A DNA stretch of 64,000 bases from BJGV01 sp965205785 (GCA_965205785.1 OZ242188.1:1798001-1862000); one strand, 5' to 3'; positions 37,211-46,369 are shown, counted from the stretch's first letter. Notes: generated by a model from the letters alone, not told the origin. Program-made: numbers and translations.

Positions 37211-37910
37211 TTTTATAAGGTAGGTCAGAATTAAAAAAACATAAGCTCCTTAGTAAGAAATGAGATTGTTCTGACAGAAAAATATTTAGTTTCTATCGGG
37301 ATACCAGGATTAGATTCTAACTTTGCATTATCTGGTATTTTTTATCAGAGTTAATAGAAATGCTAGTTGTACCAGTTTCATTGACTCAATTTGTAAGAGA
37401 GGTTTATTTGTTTCACAAGGTGTTTTTTACGAAAATTGGAGAAATAACATGACAGTACATACTTCTGCAGGATCGACTCTTAAAATTTCAGCGTCATCAC
37501 CTGCTACATATGATGTAACCGGTTATGCAGCACTTACCTATACAACAGTTGGTGAGGTAACTAATCTTGGTGAGTTTGGGCGTGAATACGCACTTGTAAC
37601 TTTTACTTCAGTTGGTACACGTGGGACCATTAAAAAGAAGGGCTCCTTTAATGAGGGGACAATAGATTTACAGTTAGGACTTGATACGGATGATGCTGGG
37701 CAAGTGATAGTAAAGGCTGCATCTTTATCTGATAATAATCATAGCTTTGAAGTCACTACACAGAATGGAGATAAATATTATTTTCAGGCACAAGTAATGA
37801 GCTTTAAAGTAGGTGTGGCATCTGTAGATGACATAACCAGTGCAAGCGTTAGCCTTGAACTTACTACAAATTCTTCTGGTGTGGGAATAGTAGAAAGTTT
37901 GGCTGCTTAA
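36661..37910 (+). repeat. 700-bp tandem duplication of the tail-tube coding region
   Basis: 36661-37210 and 37361-37910 are homologous throughout and end with the same stop-codon position relative to the domain (700 bp apart). The copy 5' of 37449 (GTTGTACCAGT at 37365) has decayed out of frame, leaving a free-standing gene. Confidence 0.8.
37449..37910 (+). CDS. major tail tube protein-like (153 aa)
   Basis: ATG at 37449 with GGAG upstream. The longer open frame from 37323 is the decayed fusion remnant. It starts MTVHTSAGSTLKISASSPAT and has the same domain as residues 535-684 of the upstream protein (roughly two thirds identical by eye). Its position immediately before the frameshifting chaperones and tape measure is where siphophage tail-tube genes lie. 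Would form the hexameric tube of the tail. Confidence 0.65.
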   Translation: MTVHTSAGSTLKISASSPATYDVTGYAALTYTTVGEVTNLGEFGREYALVTFTSVGTRGTIKKKGSFNEGTIDLQLGLDTDDAGQVIVKAASLSDNNHSFEVTTQNGDKYYFQAQVMSFKVGVASVDDITSASVSLELTTNSSGVGIVESLAA

Positions 37911-38003
37911 AGTTTATTACTTTACATTTAAGAATTAAGGCCTTTTTGGTATCTTTACTTAAAGTAAAGTTGCCTCAGGCCTTTATTAAATTGTGAGAAA
38001 ACC

Positions 38004-38405
38004 ATGTTGGACATTAAAAAATTTTCCGTTAATAGTACAGCTGATATCCACTTGCGTGGATCAGATAATAAGTTACTTTACGACGAGCAAAACAACCCTG
38101 TCACCATAACAATTCATGGGCCAGGAAGTAAAGAGTTCTCAAATGCACAGGCAGTTCGTAACCTTGCAATGCTCGAACAATTAAGAAATAAAGGAACTAA
38201 GAGGGCCGATAATACACTCGAGGAGAATGCCAAATTCTTGGCTTCTTTAACAATCAGTTTTAATAATTTTCAATATGGTGAATTAACTAGCTTTGAACAG
38301 TATAAAGCTTTTTATCTTGATACTAGTTTAGGTTTTTTTGCTGAGCAAGTTAATGAAGAGCTTAACGACTGGTCAAATTTTACAAAGGAATCTATAGTGA
38401 ATTAA
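38004..38405 (+). CDS. tail assembly chaperone (lambda gpG-like)
   Basis: 133 aa. It lies after the tail tube gene and before the tape measure gene, with a slippery heptamer near its 3' end (38375-38381), from which a -1 shift enters the next frame. This is the classic G/GT layout of long-tailed phages. Composition is ordinary, with a helical C-terminus (FAEQVNEELNDWSNFTKE). Assigned by position and frameshift. Confidence 0.65.
   Translation: MLDIKKFSVNSTADIHLRGSDNKLLYDEQNNPVTITIHGPGSKEFSNAQAVRNLAMLEQLRNKGTKRADNTLEENAKFLASLTISFNNFQYGELTSFEQYKAFYLDTSLGFFAEQVNEELNDWSNFTKESIVN
38375..38381 (+). other. -1 frameshift slippery site A AAT TTT
   Basis: In the gpG-like frame the codons are TCA AAT TTT, so AAATTTT fits X XXY YYZ. 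Slipping by -1 reads TAC AAA GGA and stays open to 38842. The -1 frame is open from 38366, so the fusion product is about 280 aa. Confidence 0.65.
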
Positions 38406-38413
38406 GTCTATAT

Positions 38414-38842
38414 GTGCGGCAATTAGCATGGCTGCATTCAACGATTGCTCCTAAAGAATGTAAATCTCAGAAGAATAGTTCTGTTATCCAGCGTTGGGAA
38501 AAAATAAAATCTAATGGTGGAAGAGTTGATATGCCACCTATAGATACAGGTGAATATTTAATAGAATATTTATGGGAAGTGGGCTTAACAAATGAAAATG
38601 GAATACAAAGTTCAGCAATTACTTATTCGGAGATTAATGCATGGCAGGAAGCGTGCAGGATAAATTTGCAACCCTGGGAAGTAGGAATTATTAAAAAACT
38701 ATCTGAGGATTATATTTTAGAGGTTAATAGAGCTAAAGATCCCGAATGTGGTGCACCATATGGCAATCCTGATTTTGACCGTACAGTAATTTCTAAAAAA
38801 ATTGGATCTGCATTTAAAACATTTTTACGAGATAAAAAATGA
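38414..38842 (+). CDS. tail assembly chaperone T domain (made mainly as G-T fusion)
   Basis: The open -1 frame downstream of the slippery site. As a free ORF it would need GTG at 38414 with no ribosome binding site; as a fusion it continues from 38381. It encodes 142 or more residues including WKIKSNGG-like basic and QPWEVGIIKKLSEDY helical segments, plausible for the tape-measure-binding T domain. It overlaps the tape measure start by 4 nt. Confidence 0.6.
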   Translation: MRQLAWLHSTIAPKECKSQKNSSVIQRWEKIKSNGGRVDMPPIDTGEYLIEYLWEVGLTNENGIQSSAITYSEINAWQEACRINLQPWEVGIIKKLSEDYILEVNRAKDPECGAPYGNPDFDRTVISKKIGSAFKTFLRDKK

Positions 38843-39633
38843 GTATTTGTGAGTTAGACCCTAAAACAAAAAAGAATTTTGAAAACATTGCGAAGAATAC
38901 TTCAAAGCAAGAAAAATCTCTTAGTGAGATGCTGCTGCTTTTTGGTTCGCTTATACCTCATGTTAGAGCTGCGCGTGGTATTTATGCAATAGCAAGGCTA
39001 TTAGTAAACTCAGAAAAGTTTAGAAGAGCAGTTGACAAACTTTCAGATATGTTGACTATTAATGATCTACACAAGGACGCTATAGCGCAATCACGAATAA
39101 AAGAATTAAGTGGTAAGTTAGAAATTGCTTATGAAGAACAACTGCGTTTATTACAGAGAAATAGTAATTTACTAAAAGAGGTAGAAAATCAAAAAGCACT
39201 AAATCTTAAATTAGAGCAACAAATAAGTCTAATACATCTTCAAAATGCAACATTTAACTCTAAATCAAACGGACTATTTGGTTCTGAAAGTCTTTTTAGT
39301 CCATTATTTTCTGGTTTTATAGGCTCTTTAACTGGCAATGCAGAAGGCGGTTCAAATAGTGGTTTTTTTGTTGAAGGAGGCCGTCATAGAGGAGGGCTGC
39401 GAATAGTTGGTGAAAGAGGACCAGAGCTTGAGGCAACTGGCCCGTCACGAATCTTTAGTGCAAGTCAAACACAGAGAATGATTGGAAGCAATGGTGTAGT
39501 TATTAATAATAATCCAACTTTTAATGTTGATAGTAGATCAGACCGGACCATGGTAATACAAGATATGAAAACAATAGCTGCGCAAAGCAATGCGGAATTA
39601 GTAGAAAAATTACAACGACAAGGAGCAATCTAA
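38839..39633 (+). CDS. short tape measure protein (264 aa)
   Basis: N-terminal half helical, with a hydrophobic stretch (LLFGSLIPHVRAARGIYAIA) and a coiled coil at about 85-135. The C-terminal part has RIVGERGPELEATGPSRI, a hallmark near the end of many tape measure proteins. At about 0.15 nm per residue, 264 residues would set a tail near 40 nm, far shorter than usual siphophages and near that of the Rhodobacter GTA. Either genuinely short or internally deleted. Confidence 0.65.
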   Translation: MSICELDPKTKKNFENIAKNTSKQEKSLSEMLLLFGSLIPHVRAARGIYAIARLLVNSEKFRRAVDKLSDMLTINDLHKDAIAQSRIKELSGKLEIAYEEQLRLLQRNSNLLKEVENQKALNLKLEQQISLIHLQNATFNSKSNGLFGSESLFSPLFSGFIGSLTGNAEGGSNSGFFVEGGRHRGGLRIVGERGPELEATGPSRIFSASQTQRMIGSNGVVINNNPTFNVDSRSDRTMVIQDMKTIAAQSNAELVEKLQRQGAI

Positions 39634-40244
39634 TGTCTGTTATTACGTTTGATGAATCGCTTGATGTAATTTCATTTTCTTGGGGTGAGCGTAGGAACGA
39701 TATTAATTTTGAGTCTGGATTCGGTACTCAGGCTCTTGAAATAATGCCGCCATTATGGGTAGCTACATTTGAAAGCCCACCGCTATATGAATCAGAATCA
39801 AATGAATGGAAAGCATTGATGATGAACTTAAAAGGAAAAGTCAATCAATTAGCACTATGGAATTTGGCAAGGCCGACACCTTTAGGGACAATGCGTGGAA
39901 CGATGACATTAAACACTGCTGCAACCCAAGGAGATACAAGTATATCAATTATAGCTTCTGGTGAATCATCAAAAACTCTTTTAAAGGGTGATTATATAGG
40001 TATAGGATCTGGTCTTACTCAACAGGTAGTAATGGGAGTTGAAGACGCCACGTCTGATGGGTCAGGAGTAATCCAATTTACTTTTCAGCCACCTCTTCGT
40101 AACGCACATTCCGTAAGTACAAGTGTAATTTGGGATAAGCCGAAAGCACTTTTTAGAAGTGAAGGTACAGTTTCACCATGGGGAAAAAATAGTAATATTG
40201 TTGAAAGTAATATTTTTGATTTTATAGAAGATGTGAGGCCATAA
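39633..40244 (+). CDS. DUF2460-like distal tail protein (203 aa)
   Basis: 203 aa, beta-rich, starting MSVITFDESLDVISFSWGER. It lies directly after the tape measure and before a DUF2163 homologue, matching the order of GTA gp12-gp13-gp14-gp15 and related phages. Distal tail proteins form the ring that joins tube and tip. The ATG overlaps the tape measure stop by one base. Family assignment is mostly by order. Confidence 0.6.
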   Translation: MSVITFDESLDVISFSWGERRNDINFESGFGTQALEIMPPLWVATFESPPLYESESNEWKALMMNLKGKVNQLALWNLARPTPLGTMRGTMTLNTAATQGDTSISIIASGESSKTLLKGDYIGIGSGLTQQVVMGVEDATSDGSGVIQFTFQPPLRNAHSVSTSVIWDKPKALFRSEGTVSPWGKNSNIVESNIFDFIEDVRP

Positions 40245-40828
40245 ATGGCAGATTTATCAGCATCACAACAAGTAGAACTTGAAAAACCATCAGTAAGAAC
40301 AGTTTTTTTGTCGAACTTCAATTTAAAAGTTCTACACAGTATCTTTGTTCCTCAAATCAGACTATAACATGGGGTGGCAATGATTGGCTTGGTCTTGGAA
40401 GTGTAGGCAATATTACTCCGATAGATGAGTCTGATGGCGTAGAATCTAAGTTTCTTACTTTAACGTTAAATGTGGCACAGGCATCATATTTGTCTCTCGC
40501 AGTTGGGGATGAGGATGAATATCGTGGTAAACAAGCAAAAATATATTTTTGTCCATTAGATGAATCATTTCGATTAGTTGGTACTCCAAAAATCGCGTGG
40601 CGCGGTGTTATGGATTCATTGGCCATGGATATTGAAGGAGAATCAGGAAAAATTAGTTTGAAATGTGAAACATCTGCATATGGGTTAAAACGAAGACCTT
40701 CATTAAGGGTCAATGCTGCATCTCACAAAAAATTATTTCCTGATGAAACTGGATTTGATTATTTAACAGATATAATCGCAAATCCTCAGGTTTGGCTTAG
40801 CAAGACTCTTCGTCGAAACATAAGCTGA
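40245..40828 (+). pseudogene. DUF2163-type tail hub protein with one-base frameshift
   Basis: ATG directly after the DUF2460-like stop. The first frame (MADLSASQQVELEKPSVRTV) ends after 40 codons. The other frame continues VELQFKSSTQYLC...ITWGGNDWLGLGSVGNITPI, typical of DUF2163 proteins, to 40828. The switch occurs at the seven-T run 40313-40319; eight Ts would restore one 194-aa protein. Could be a real mutation, slippage or a sequencing indel. A shortened DUF2163. Confidence 0.75.
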
Positions 40829-40894
40829 GCTAGTATATTTGTTTCAGAGCTTTCAATAATCTAAAGATGGTGATAACAAGTTAAGACATTAAAT

Positions 40895-41281
40895 ATGTCA
40901 AATATACCAATGAATCTATCTGAATATATACAGTTACATATAGATATCCCCTTTGAATGGGGAAAAAATGATTGTGTCATTTTTACTATTGGATGGTTAG
41001 AGCATAGAACTAAAAATGATTATTTGTCTAGGTATAAGCCGTGGAAATCTGGTAGGCAGGCAAAGAAAAAACTAAGAGGCCTAAAAGGTCTCTTTTTTTT
41101 ATTTGAGCAAAACTTAAAACAAATTAATCCAAATATGGCACGAGATGGAGATCTGACAATTTTTCAGGGAGCTGCCCATCTTTTTAGTGGCCGCCATATT
41201 GTTTCTGTTGGAGAAACTGGTCTCGTATTTACTGACCGTTGTATTGTTAAAAAAGCATGGACCTATAAATGTCAAAGATAA
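40895..41281 (+). CDS. NlpC/P60-like tail peptidase (DUF6950 type, 128 aa)
   Basis: 128 aa with FEWGKNDCVIFTIGWLEH (catalytic Cys in the NDC motif) and HLFSGRHIVSVG (His). Such GTA gp14/lambda K-like peptidases cut the cell wall peptide during DNA or tail entry. It overlaps the tip gene by 13 nt. A terminator-like hairpin lies inside this gene (41075-41100). Confidence 0.75.
   Translation: MSNIPMNLSEYIQLHIDIPFEWGKNDCVIFTIGWLEHRTKNDYLSRYKPWKSGRQAKKKLRGLKGLFFLFEQNLKQINPNMARDGDLTIFQGAAHLFSGRHIVSVGETGLVFTDRCIVKKAWTYKCQR
41075..41100 (+). terminator. terminator-like hairpin inside the tail peptidase gene
   Basis: AGAGGCC and GGTCTCT form a 7-bp stem with a TAAAA loop followed by seven Ts (41094-41100), within coding sequence. 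It would attenuate the downstream tip and lysis genes unless RNA polymerase is antiterminated or ribosomes cover it. Confidence 0.5.
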
Positions 41282-44277
41282 TTCCTATAGTTTCTCAGCT
41301 TGCAGCAATTGCTGTTTCTTTCATACCTGGAGGGCAGTTATTTGCACCAATAATACTGTCAATTGGCTCATCTATTTTTGGTTCTATCCAGCAAAAAAAG
41401 GCAGCAAAAAGAGCAAAACGAATAGCTAGAGCTGCAAGGGAATCTTTCTTAAACTCATTACAAGAGCGCTCAGTAACTCAGGTTGCTACAGATGCTCAAC
41501 AACGGTATGTTTATGGCAGAGCACGAGTCGGTTCAAATATCGTTGCTGTTTTCACTAGTGGATCAATAGATCAGTATAAGCATATAGTTTGTGAACATGC
41601 TGCACATGAAAGTGATGCAATAGAAGAGATATATATTAATAAAAAAGCATTAGGACCACTTGATTCTGAAGGGTTTGTCATGAGTGGGGATTATTTCAAG
41701 GGAACTACTGCAAATATCACGGACTCTTCATCAAACTCGTCTTTTACATTAACACATACACCAGCGAGCGCTATTCAAGTAATTGCGCATGGTACAGTAG
41801 GTTCTCAGAATATTGCAGAATCTGTGGCCTTTACACGTGTAAATGATGATATTACTGTTACAGGAGCTCCAGAAGACCCTGCTTTTGTGTTATCTGTTTA
41901 TCGTGTAACTTATCAATATGTTACGAGTAACTCTTCAAGAGTACGTATACAGAAACATTTGGGTGAGCCAGATGAAAATGCTGATGAATCACTTCTTACA
42001 GAAACTCCAGATAAATGGACTGAGAATTCAAAATTATCGGGTCATACATATACAGTAGTAAGACTAGATCTTAGAGAGGATGAGTTCCAGGCAGGTGTAC
42101 CAGATATTGAAGTATTAATACGAGGCAAAAAACTCTATGATCCACGAACTGATCTAACCGAATGGAGTGAGAACCCTGCATTAGTTATTTACGATTATCT
42201 AACTTCAGAATTTAGTGGTGTTCCGGCTTCAGATCTACCTACATCACATTATATAACTGCAGCAAATGTTTGTGACGAGGTTCAGTCATTTGGGAATCTT
42301 TATACATGTAACGGAACAGTGACCAGTGAACAAGATCAGGTTGATATTTTAGAGACTTTAGCTGATTGTATGGCCGGAAGCATTGTTGCTACTACATGGG
42401 AAGTAACAGCAGGAAAATATATTGCACCTATAGCTTCTTTAACTCAATCAGATGTAGTAGGAGCATTCGCTGTAACTCCTGGTTTATCCGATGCAGATAT
42501 TATTAATGGTGTACGTGGGCAAAGTATAACGCCGGAAAATTTGTACGTACCAACAGATTATGAGCCATTTCAAAACCCTACCTACCGTACATCTGATGGA
42601 AAAGATAAATATGCTAGCGTAGATTATCCGTTCACTGATTCAAAACAACGTGCGCATAATCTTGCACGTATTTTAGTGGAGGATCAGCGTAATGGATTTA
42701 CTGTTAAAGCTGAGTTTTCTCTTAAAGCCTGGGATCTTAGAATAGGTGATCGGGTTACATTTGACAGTCCATTTTTGGGGCAGGCCGCAAAAGTTTACCG
42801 AATTACTGACAAGACGTATTCTCCCTCATCATCAATTGACCTAACTTTGAAAGAAGATGTAGCGTCAATTTGGGACTTGGCTGATACTGTAACGCTTGAT
42901 GATACGCCTAATACAAATTTCCCTAATCCGTTTTTAATTGAACCGCTTAGTTTTATCACTCTGATTTCAGGTACGGACACATTGTTATTTCAGCAAGATG
43001 GTACAGTTGTTTCACGTATATGTGCATCTTGGAATGAAACTATTCATGATGTTGACCTTATTGAAATTGAATGGAAAAGAGATTTAGACGCTGTTTGGCA
43101 GAAGACAGTCGTTACCGGAGATGAGCTAAGTGCATATTTAATGCCGGTGGAGGATCTAGCTTGGTATGTTGTTCGCGCAAGAGCAGTTAATCAATATTTA
43201 AATGTTAAATCAGACTGGGCATATGCTGAACTTCATCAGGTAATTGGGAAAAGTGCACCGCCAACAGATTTAACCAATTTTCTGATTGATGGAAGTATTC
43301 TTTCATGGACTCCTATAAATGATATAGATTTAGGTGGTTATAAATTTAAATATCACTATGGTACAAATCAGGATTGGAATAGTGCGACAAGCTTACACGA
43401 TGGCCTCGTTACTGAGACTCCCTTTGACTTAATTGCTTTACCTTTTGGGGCTGTCACAATTATGGGCAAGGCAGTCGATACTTCAGGTAATGAGTCGGAA
43501 ATAGCAGCGGTTATCATTACTAATCTTGGTGATGCTCCTGTAGCTAATGTTGTAGAAACAAACTCCCTTGATCCAACCTATCCGGGAACATTAACCGATA
43601 GCATTGTTTCTAGTGGTGACATAGTTGCCAATGCTGTTGATTCATTCTATGGATCCGACAATCAGTCACTTTATGGCTCAATAGTAACCGATTCTTTTTA
43701 TAAGCCAGCTGCTGGGTTTAAACAGCTGGTATATGAAACTAATGAGTTTGTTCCAAACTTTATTTTACCCGGTACTAATTTAACTCTTACATTAGAAACT
43801 GAGGGTATTGATGTTGTAACTGAGTACAGACTTTCCGGTGCAGAAACATTCCTTGGTAATGATGAGGATTCATTTTATGGTTTGGATGTTGATTCTTTTT
43901 ATGAGTCTCCTCCTCAGTTATGGCAACGGTGGCCAGGGCAGATTGTAGCTGAATTAATTGGCTATCAATTTAGAGTAACTATTGGAGCAGGCGCTATCCA
44001 AGGCAAGATTAAGGATATGGCGATACTTGTAGATGTACCTGACATCTCCGAAGCAGTAGCTGACGTATCCAGCACAGTTGCAGCTAAAGCAATTCCATAC
44101 GTAAAAAGTTTTAATGCTATTACAAGTATCGCTGCCACTTTACAAACAAATAATTCTGGTGGGGAAACTGTTGAAACAGATAAAACTAATTTACTGGCAC
44201 CTAAATTTAATGTTTACGATAAAGACCATCAAGCAGTAACTAACGCAAAAGTAGATTTTTATTTACAAGGATATTAA
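41269..44277 (+). CDS. tail tip / host specificity protein (lambda J, GTA gp15-like; 1002 aa)
   Basis: N-terminal hydrophobic glycine/alanine-rich segment (residues 1-45), then the J-type beta domains with RVRIQKHLGEPDENADESLL and WSENPALVIYDYLTSEFSGV (phage-tail-3-like, about 270-330), LADCMAGSIVATTWEVTAGK, fibronectin-like modules at 560-740, and a C-terminal part with three DSFYG/DSFYE repeats. Forms the baseplate hub and central fibre that contacts the cell. Confidence 0.8.
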   Translation: MSKIIPIVSQLAAIAVSFIPGGQLFAPIILSIGSSIFGSIQQKKAAKRAKRIARAARESFLNSLQERSVTQVATDAQQRYVYGRARVGSNIVAVFTSGSIDQYKHIVCEHAAHESDAIEEIYINKKALGPLDSEGFVMSGDYFKGTTANITDSSSNSSFTLTHTPASAIQVIAHGTVGSQNIAESVAFTRVNDDITVTGAPEDPAFVLSVYRVTYQYVTSNSSRVRIQKHLGEPDENADESLLTETPDKWTENSKLSGHTYTVVRLDLREDEFQAGVPDIEVLIRGKKLYDPRTDLTEWSENPALVIYDYLTSEFSGVPASDLPTSHYITAANVCDEVQSFGNLYTCNGTVTSEQDQVDILETLADCMAGSIVATTWEVTAGKYIAPIASLTQSDVVGAFAVTPGLSDADIINGVRGQSITPENLYVPTDYEPFQNPTYRTSDGKDKYASVDYPFTDSKQRAHNLARILVEDQRNGFTVKAEFSLKAWDLRIGDRVTFDSPFLGQAAKVYRITDKTYSPSSSIDLTLKEDVASIWDLADTVTLDDTPNTNFPNPFLIEPLSFITLISGTDTLLFQQDGTVVSRICASWNETIHDVDLIEIEWKRDLDAVWQKTVVTGDELSAYLMPVEDLAWYVVRARAVNQYLNVKSDWAYAELHQVIGKSAPPTDLTNFLIDGSILSWTPINDIDLGGYKFKYHYGTNQDWNSATSLHDGLVTETPFDLIALPFGAVTIMGKAVDTSGNESEIAAVIITNLGDAPVANVVETNSLDPTYPGTLTDSIVSSGDIVANAVDSFYGSDNQSLYGSIVTDSFYKPAAGFKQLVYETNEFVPNFILPGTNLTLTLETEGIDVVTEYRLSGAETFLGNDEDSFYGLDVDSFYESPPQLWQRWPGQIVAELIGYQFRVTIGAGAIQGKIKDMAILVDVPDISEAVADVSSTVAAKAIPYVKSFNAITSIAATLQTNNSGGETVETDKTNLLAPKFNVYDKDHQAVTNAKVDFYLQGY

Positions 44278-44279
44278 GA

Positions 44280-45548
44280 ATGTCATTACTACCGTTAAAA
44301 ACAGAGATTTCAGATACATATCCAAATCCCAGCAATGATGTGGCGCGTGTAGGATTTGGAAAATTGTGGGAAGCAGTAAACGAAGCACTGGAGAAAGATG
44401 AAATAGATATTGCTTCTGCGACTACTACTGACATTGGCGCAGCAGCTTCTACTAAACTTAGAATTACAGGAACAGTGAGTCCCATTACTTCTCTTGGAAG
44501 TACTTATCGAGGGCCATTTATTCTCCGTGTAGAAACAGGGCCACATACGTTTACTCATAATGCAACGACTCTTCGTTGCCCGGGAGGAGTTGATCTTGTT
44601 GTCTATGCTAATGATGTTCTGGTTATATCACCAGTTGCTAGTTCAAGCGGGACTTTTGATGGATGGCAGATAGCAGTTTTATCTCGAGGTATTGCACCCA
44701 GAGTAACGATTGCATCAGCTGCTTCGACAGCCGAGATATGGAAAGATGCTAGTAAAGATATTGACTGGACAGGTACAGTCACTTGTACCGGTTTTCCAAA
44801 TGCTCCTTATGCAGGAGCTGAAAGGACATTAATTTGTGCTGCAGCTGCTCCGTTTACGGCAGACGCAAATATGTTAATTGATGGTACGGCTAGTGCAAGT
44901 ACTATTACTCTTGCAGCTAATGATGAAGTCACAGTCCGTGCAATTTCAACATCCCAATTTAGACTAACAGTGAAAAAATATAACGGTGCTTCAATTGCTG
45001 GAGGCCCATTTGCAACTAAAAGTGAGGTTGAAACTGGGGTGTCAACTTTGCTGTCGCCTTCAGTAGATTCAATGCGTCAAGGTTTTACTGTTAGAACAAC
45101 CGAGGCTACTACTTCTGGAACTTCTAAGGAAGTTACAGGAATTCCTTCTTGGGTAACTCAAATTGTTATAACTTTAAATGGTGTAGGAACAAATGGCACT
45201 AACAATTTGTTATTTAGGATAGGTGATTCGGGTGGCTATGAGACAACTGGGTATACCTCCCAATCTACTATCACGAATGGAACAGGTTTTCCTGCTGTAA
45301 GTTTTAATACTACTGGATTTCTTCTTGCTACGAATTCTAATCCCTTATATGGAGTCCTTACCCTAGACCTTCACGGAGACATAGGCTCGTTTACTTGGGG
45401 AATAAGTGGGATATTTAGTAGAGCAGCCACATCATCTATGACTTCATCTGGTATAAAAACTTTATCCGCAGCTCTAGATAGAATTCAAATTTTACCCGCT
45501 GCATCTGATAGTTTTGATGCAGGTGCTTGGGGTGTGGCTTACCGATGA
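44280..45548 (+). CDS. putative tail fibre protein (422 aa)
   Basis: 422 aa, 2 nt after the tip gene. The N-terminal MSLLPLKTEISDTYPNPSND domain likely attaches to the tip. A middle beta domain (IASAATTDIGAAASTKLRIT style, then GPHTFTHNATTL) and a C-terminal receptor-like beta region follow. Similar proteins follow J in many prophages. Ligand unknown. Confidence 0.65.
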   Translation: MSLLPLKTEISDTYPNPSNDVARVGFGKLWEAVNEALEKDEIDIASATTTDIGAAASTKLRITGTVSPITSLGSTYRGPFILRVETGPHTFTHNATTLRCPGGVDLVVYANDVLVISPVASSSGTFDGWQIAVLSRGIAPRVTIASAASTAEIWKDASKDIDWTGTVTCTGFPNAPYAGAERTLICAAAAPFTADANMLIDGTASASTITLAANDEVTVRAISTSQFRLTVKKYNGASIAGGPFATKSEVETGVSTLLSPSVDSMRQGFTVRTTEATTSGTSKEVTGIPSWVTQIVITLNGVGTNGTNNLLFRIGDSGGYETTGYTSQSTITNGTGFPAVSFNTTGFLLATNSNPLYGVLTLDLHGDIGSFTWGISGIFSRAATSSMTSSGIKTLSAALDRIQILPAASDSFDAGAWGVAYR

Positions 45549-45710
45549 GCAAATTATGGGTAGATCAATCAGCTTATTTAGATGGTAAATGTCGCTCACT
45601 TTTCTCAGTATAGTCATTTTTGATAGTAAAGTAGCTTTATATTTCATTATTCTCGTTTTTGTCCTTATTTATTCCTATCTTTTTATAATTTCATAACTGT
45701 TGGATATCTT

Positions 45711-45956
45711 GTGGTTGAGTCTTTTAAGGACAAAATTGTTACAGGTGGGTTCGGTTTATTTGCCTTGTGGCTAGCGTGGATCAGCTATGAAGTAGTTACT
45801 ATTAAGGGAGGGCTTCAAGAAGAAATAGGGCGCTCTGAGGAAATTGATAAAACGCAAGAAAGCCGTATTACAGAAAATACGAAAAGAGGCCTTTTAACCG
45901 CTGATCGTGTGACTAGAGTAGAAGTCAAACAGGGGTTTCATCACCATGGACAATAG
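45711..45956 (+). CDS. membrane protein of lysis region (81 aa)
   Basis: GTG start. One membrane segment at residues 11-30 (GGFGLFALWLAWISYEVV), then a charged coiled-coil-like tail (LQEEIGRSEEIDKTQESRI). Overlaps the next gene by 11 nt. It resembles holin-associated or i-spanin-type proteins by layout. Function by context. Confidence 0.55.
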   Translation: MVESFKDKIVTGGFGLFALWLAWISYEVVTIKGGLQEEIGRSEEIDKTQESRITENTKRGLLTADRVTRVEVKQGFHHHGQ

Positions 45957-46152
45957 TACTTTGCTTTGGGTTGCAGGACAAGTTATTGCAGCAGCAACAA
46001 TTTGGGGCGGGATAAGAATAGATATTAAGAACATACATAGGCAAATAGAGCATAACGCTGAAATTGCTAAAAGTGATGCAGAACATGCAGAGAAAAGTGC
46101 AACAGATGCACATGCTCGAATTGACCGTATGCTTGAGAGAAAGCATTCATAG
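45946..46152 (+). CDS. small membrane/coiled-coil lysis-region protein (68 aa)
   Basis: 68 aa. A membrane segment at residues 6-24 (LLWVAGQVIAAATIWGG) is followed by a helical tail (IEHNAEIAKSDAEHAEKSA). It lies between the 81-aa protein and the holin-like gene. Probable accessory lysis protein. Confidence 0.55.
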   Translation: MDNSTLLWVAGQVIAAATIWGGIRIDIKNIHRQIEHNAEIAKSDAEHAEKSATDAHARIDRMLERKHS

Positions 46153-46160
46153 GGGGAGAA

Positions 46161-46355
46161 GTGTGGAATACTATTAAAAATTTTCTTGTAGGAAGAGTTA
46201 CTGAGGCATCAACGGCTCGAGCTATTACCTTGTTGCTTGGCTTAGTTGGGTGGAAAATCGCACCCGAGCATATAGTATTGATAAGTGAAATTGTAATCGT
46301 CATCATGGTTACATTTGGGTTCTTTCCAGACAAGCGAAAAGTATCAACTAATTAA
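46161..46355 (+). CDS. holin-like protein (64 aa)
   Basis: GTG start with GGGGAG upstream. 64 aa with two hydrophobic stretches (AITLLLGLVGWKIA and HIVLISEIVIVIMVTFGFF) and a charged C-terminus: the usual look of a small class II holin. The start is 9 nt after the previous stop. No endolysin is recognisable nearby. Confidence 0.6.
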   Translation: MWNTIKNFLVGRVTEASTARAITLLLGLVGWKIAPEHIVLISEIVIVIMVTFGFFPDKRKVSTN

Positions 46356-46369
46356 TTAGTTTGGAGAAT

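Noticed and set aside
37323..37448. N-terminal extension of the 153-aa tail-tube gene
   Set aside because: It is the decayed, out-of-frame remnant of the duplicated fusion gene; the ATG at 37449 has a good ribosome binding site.
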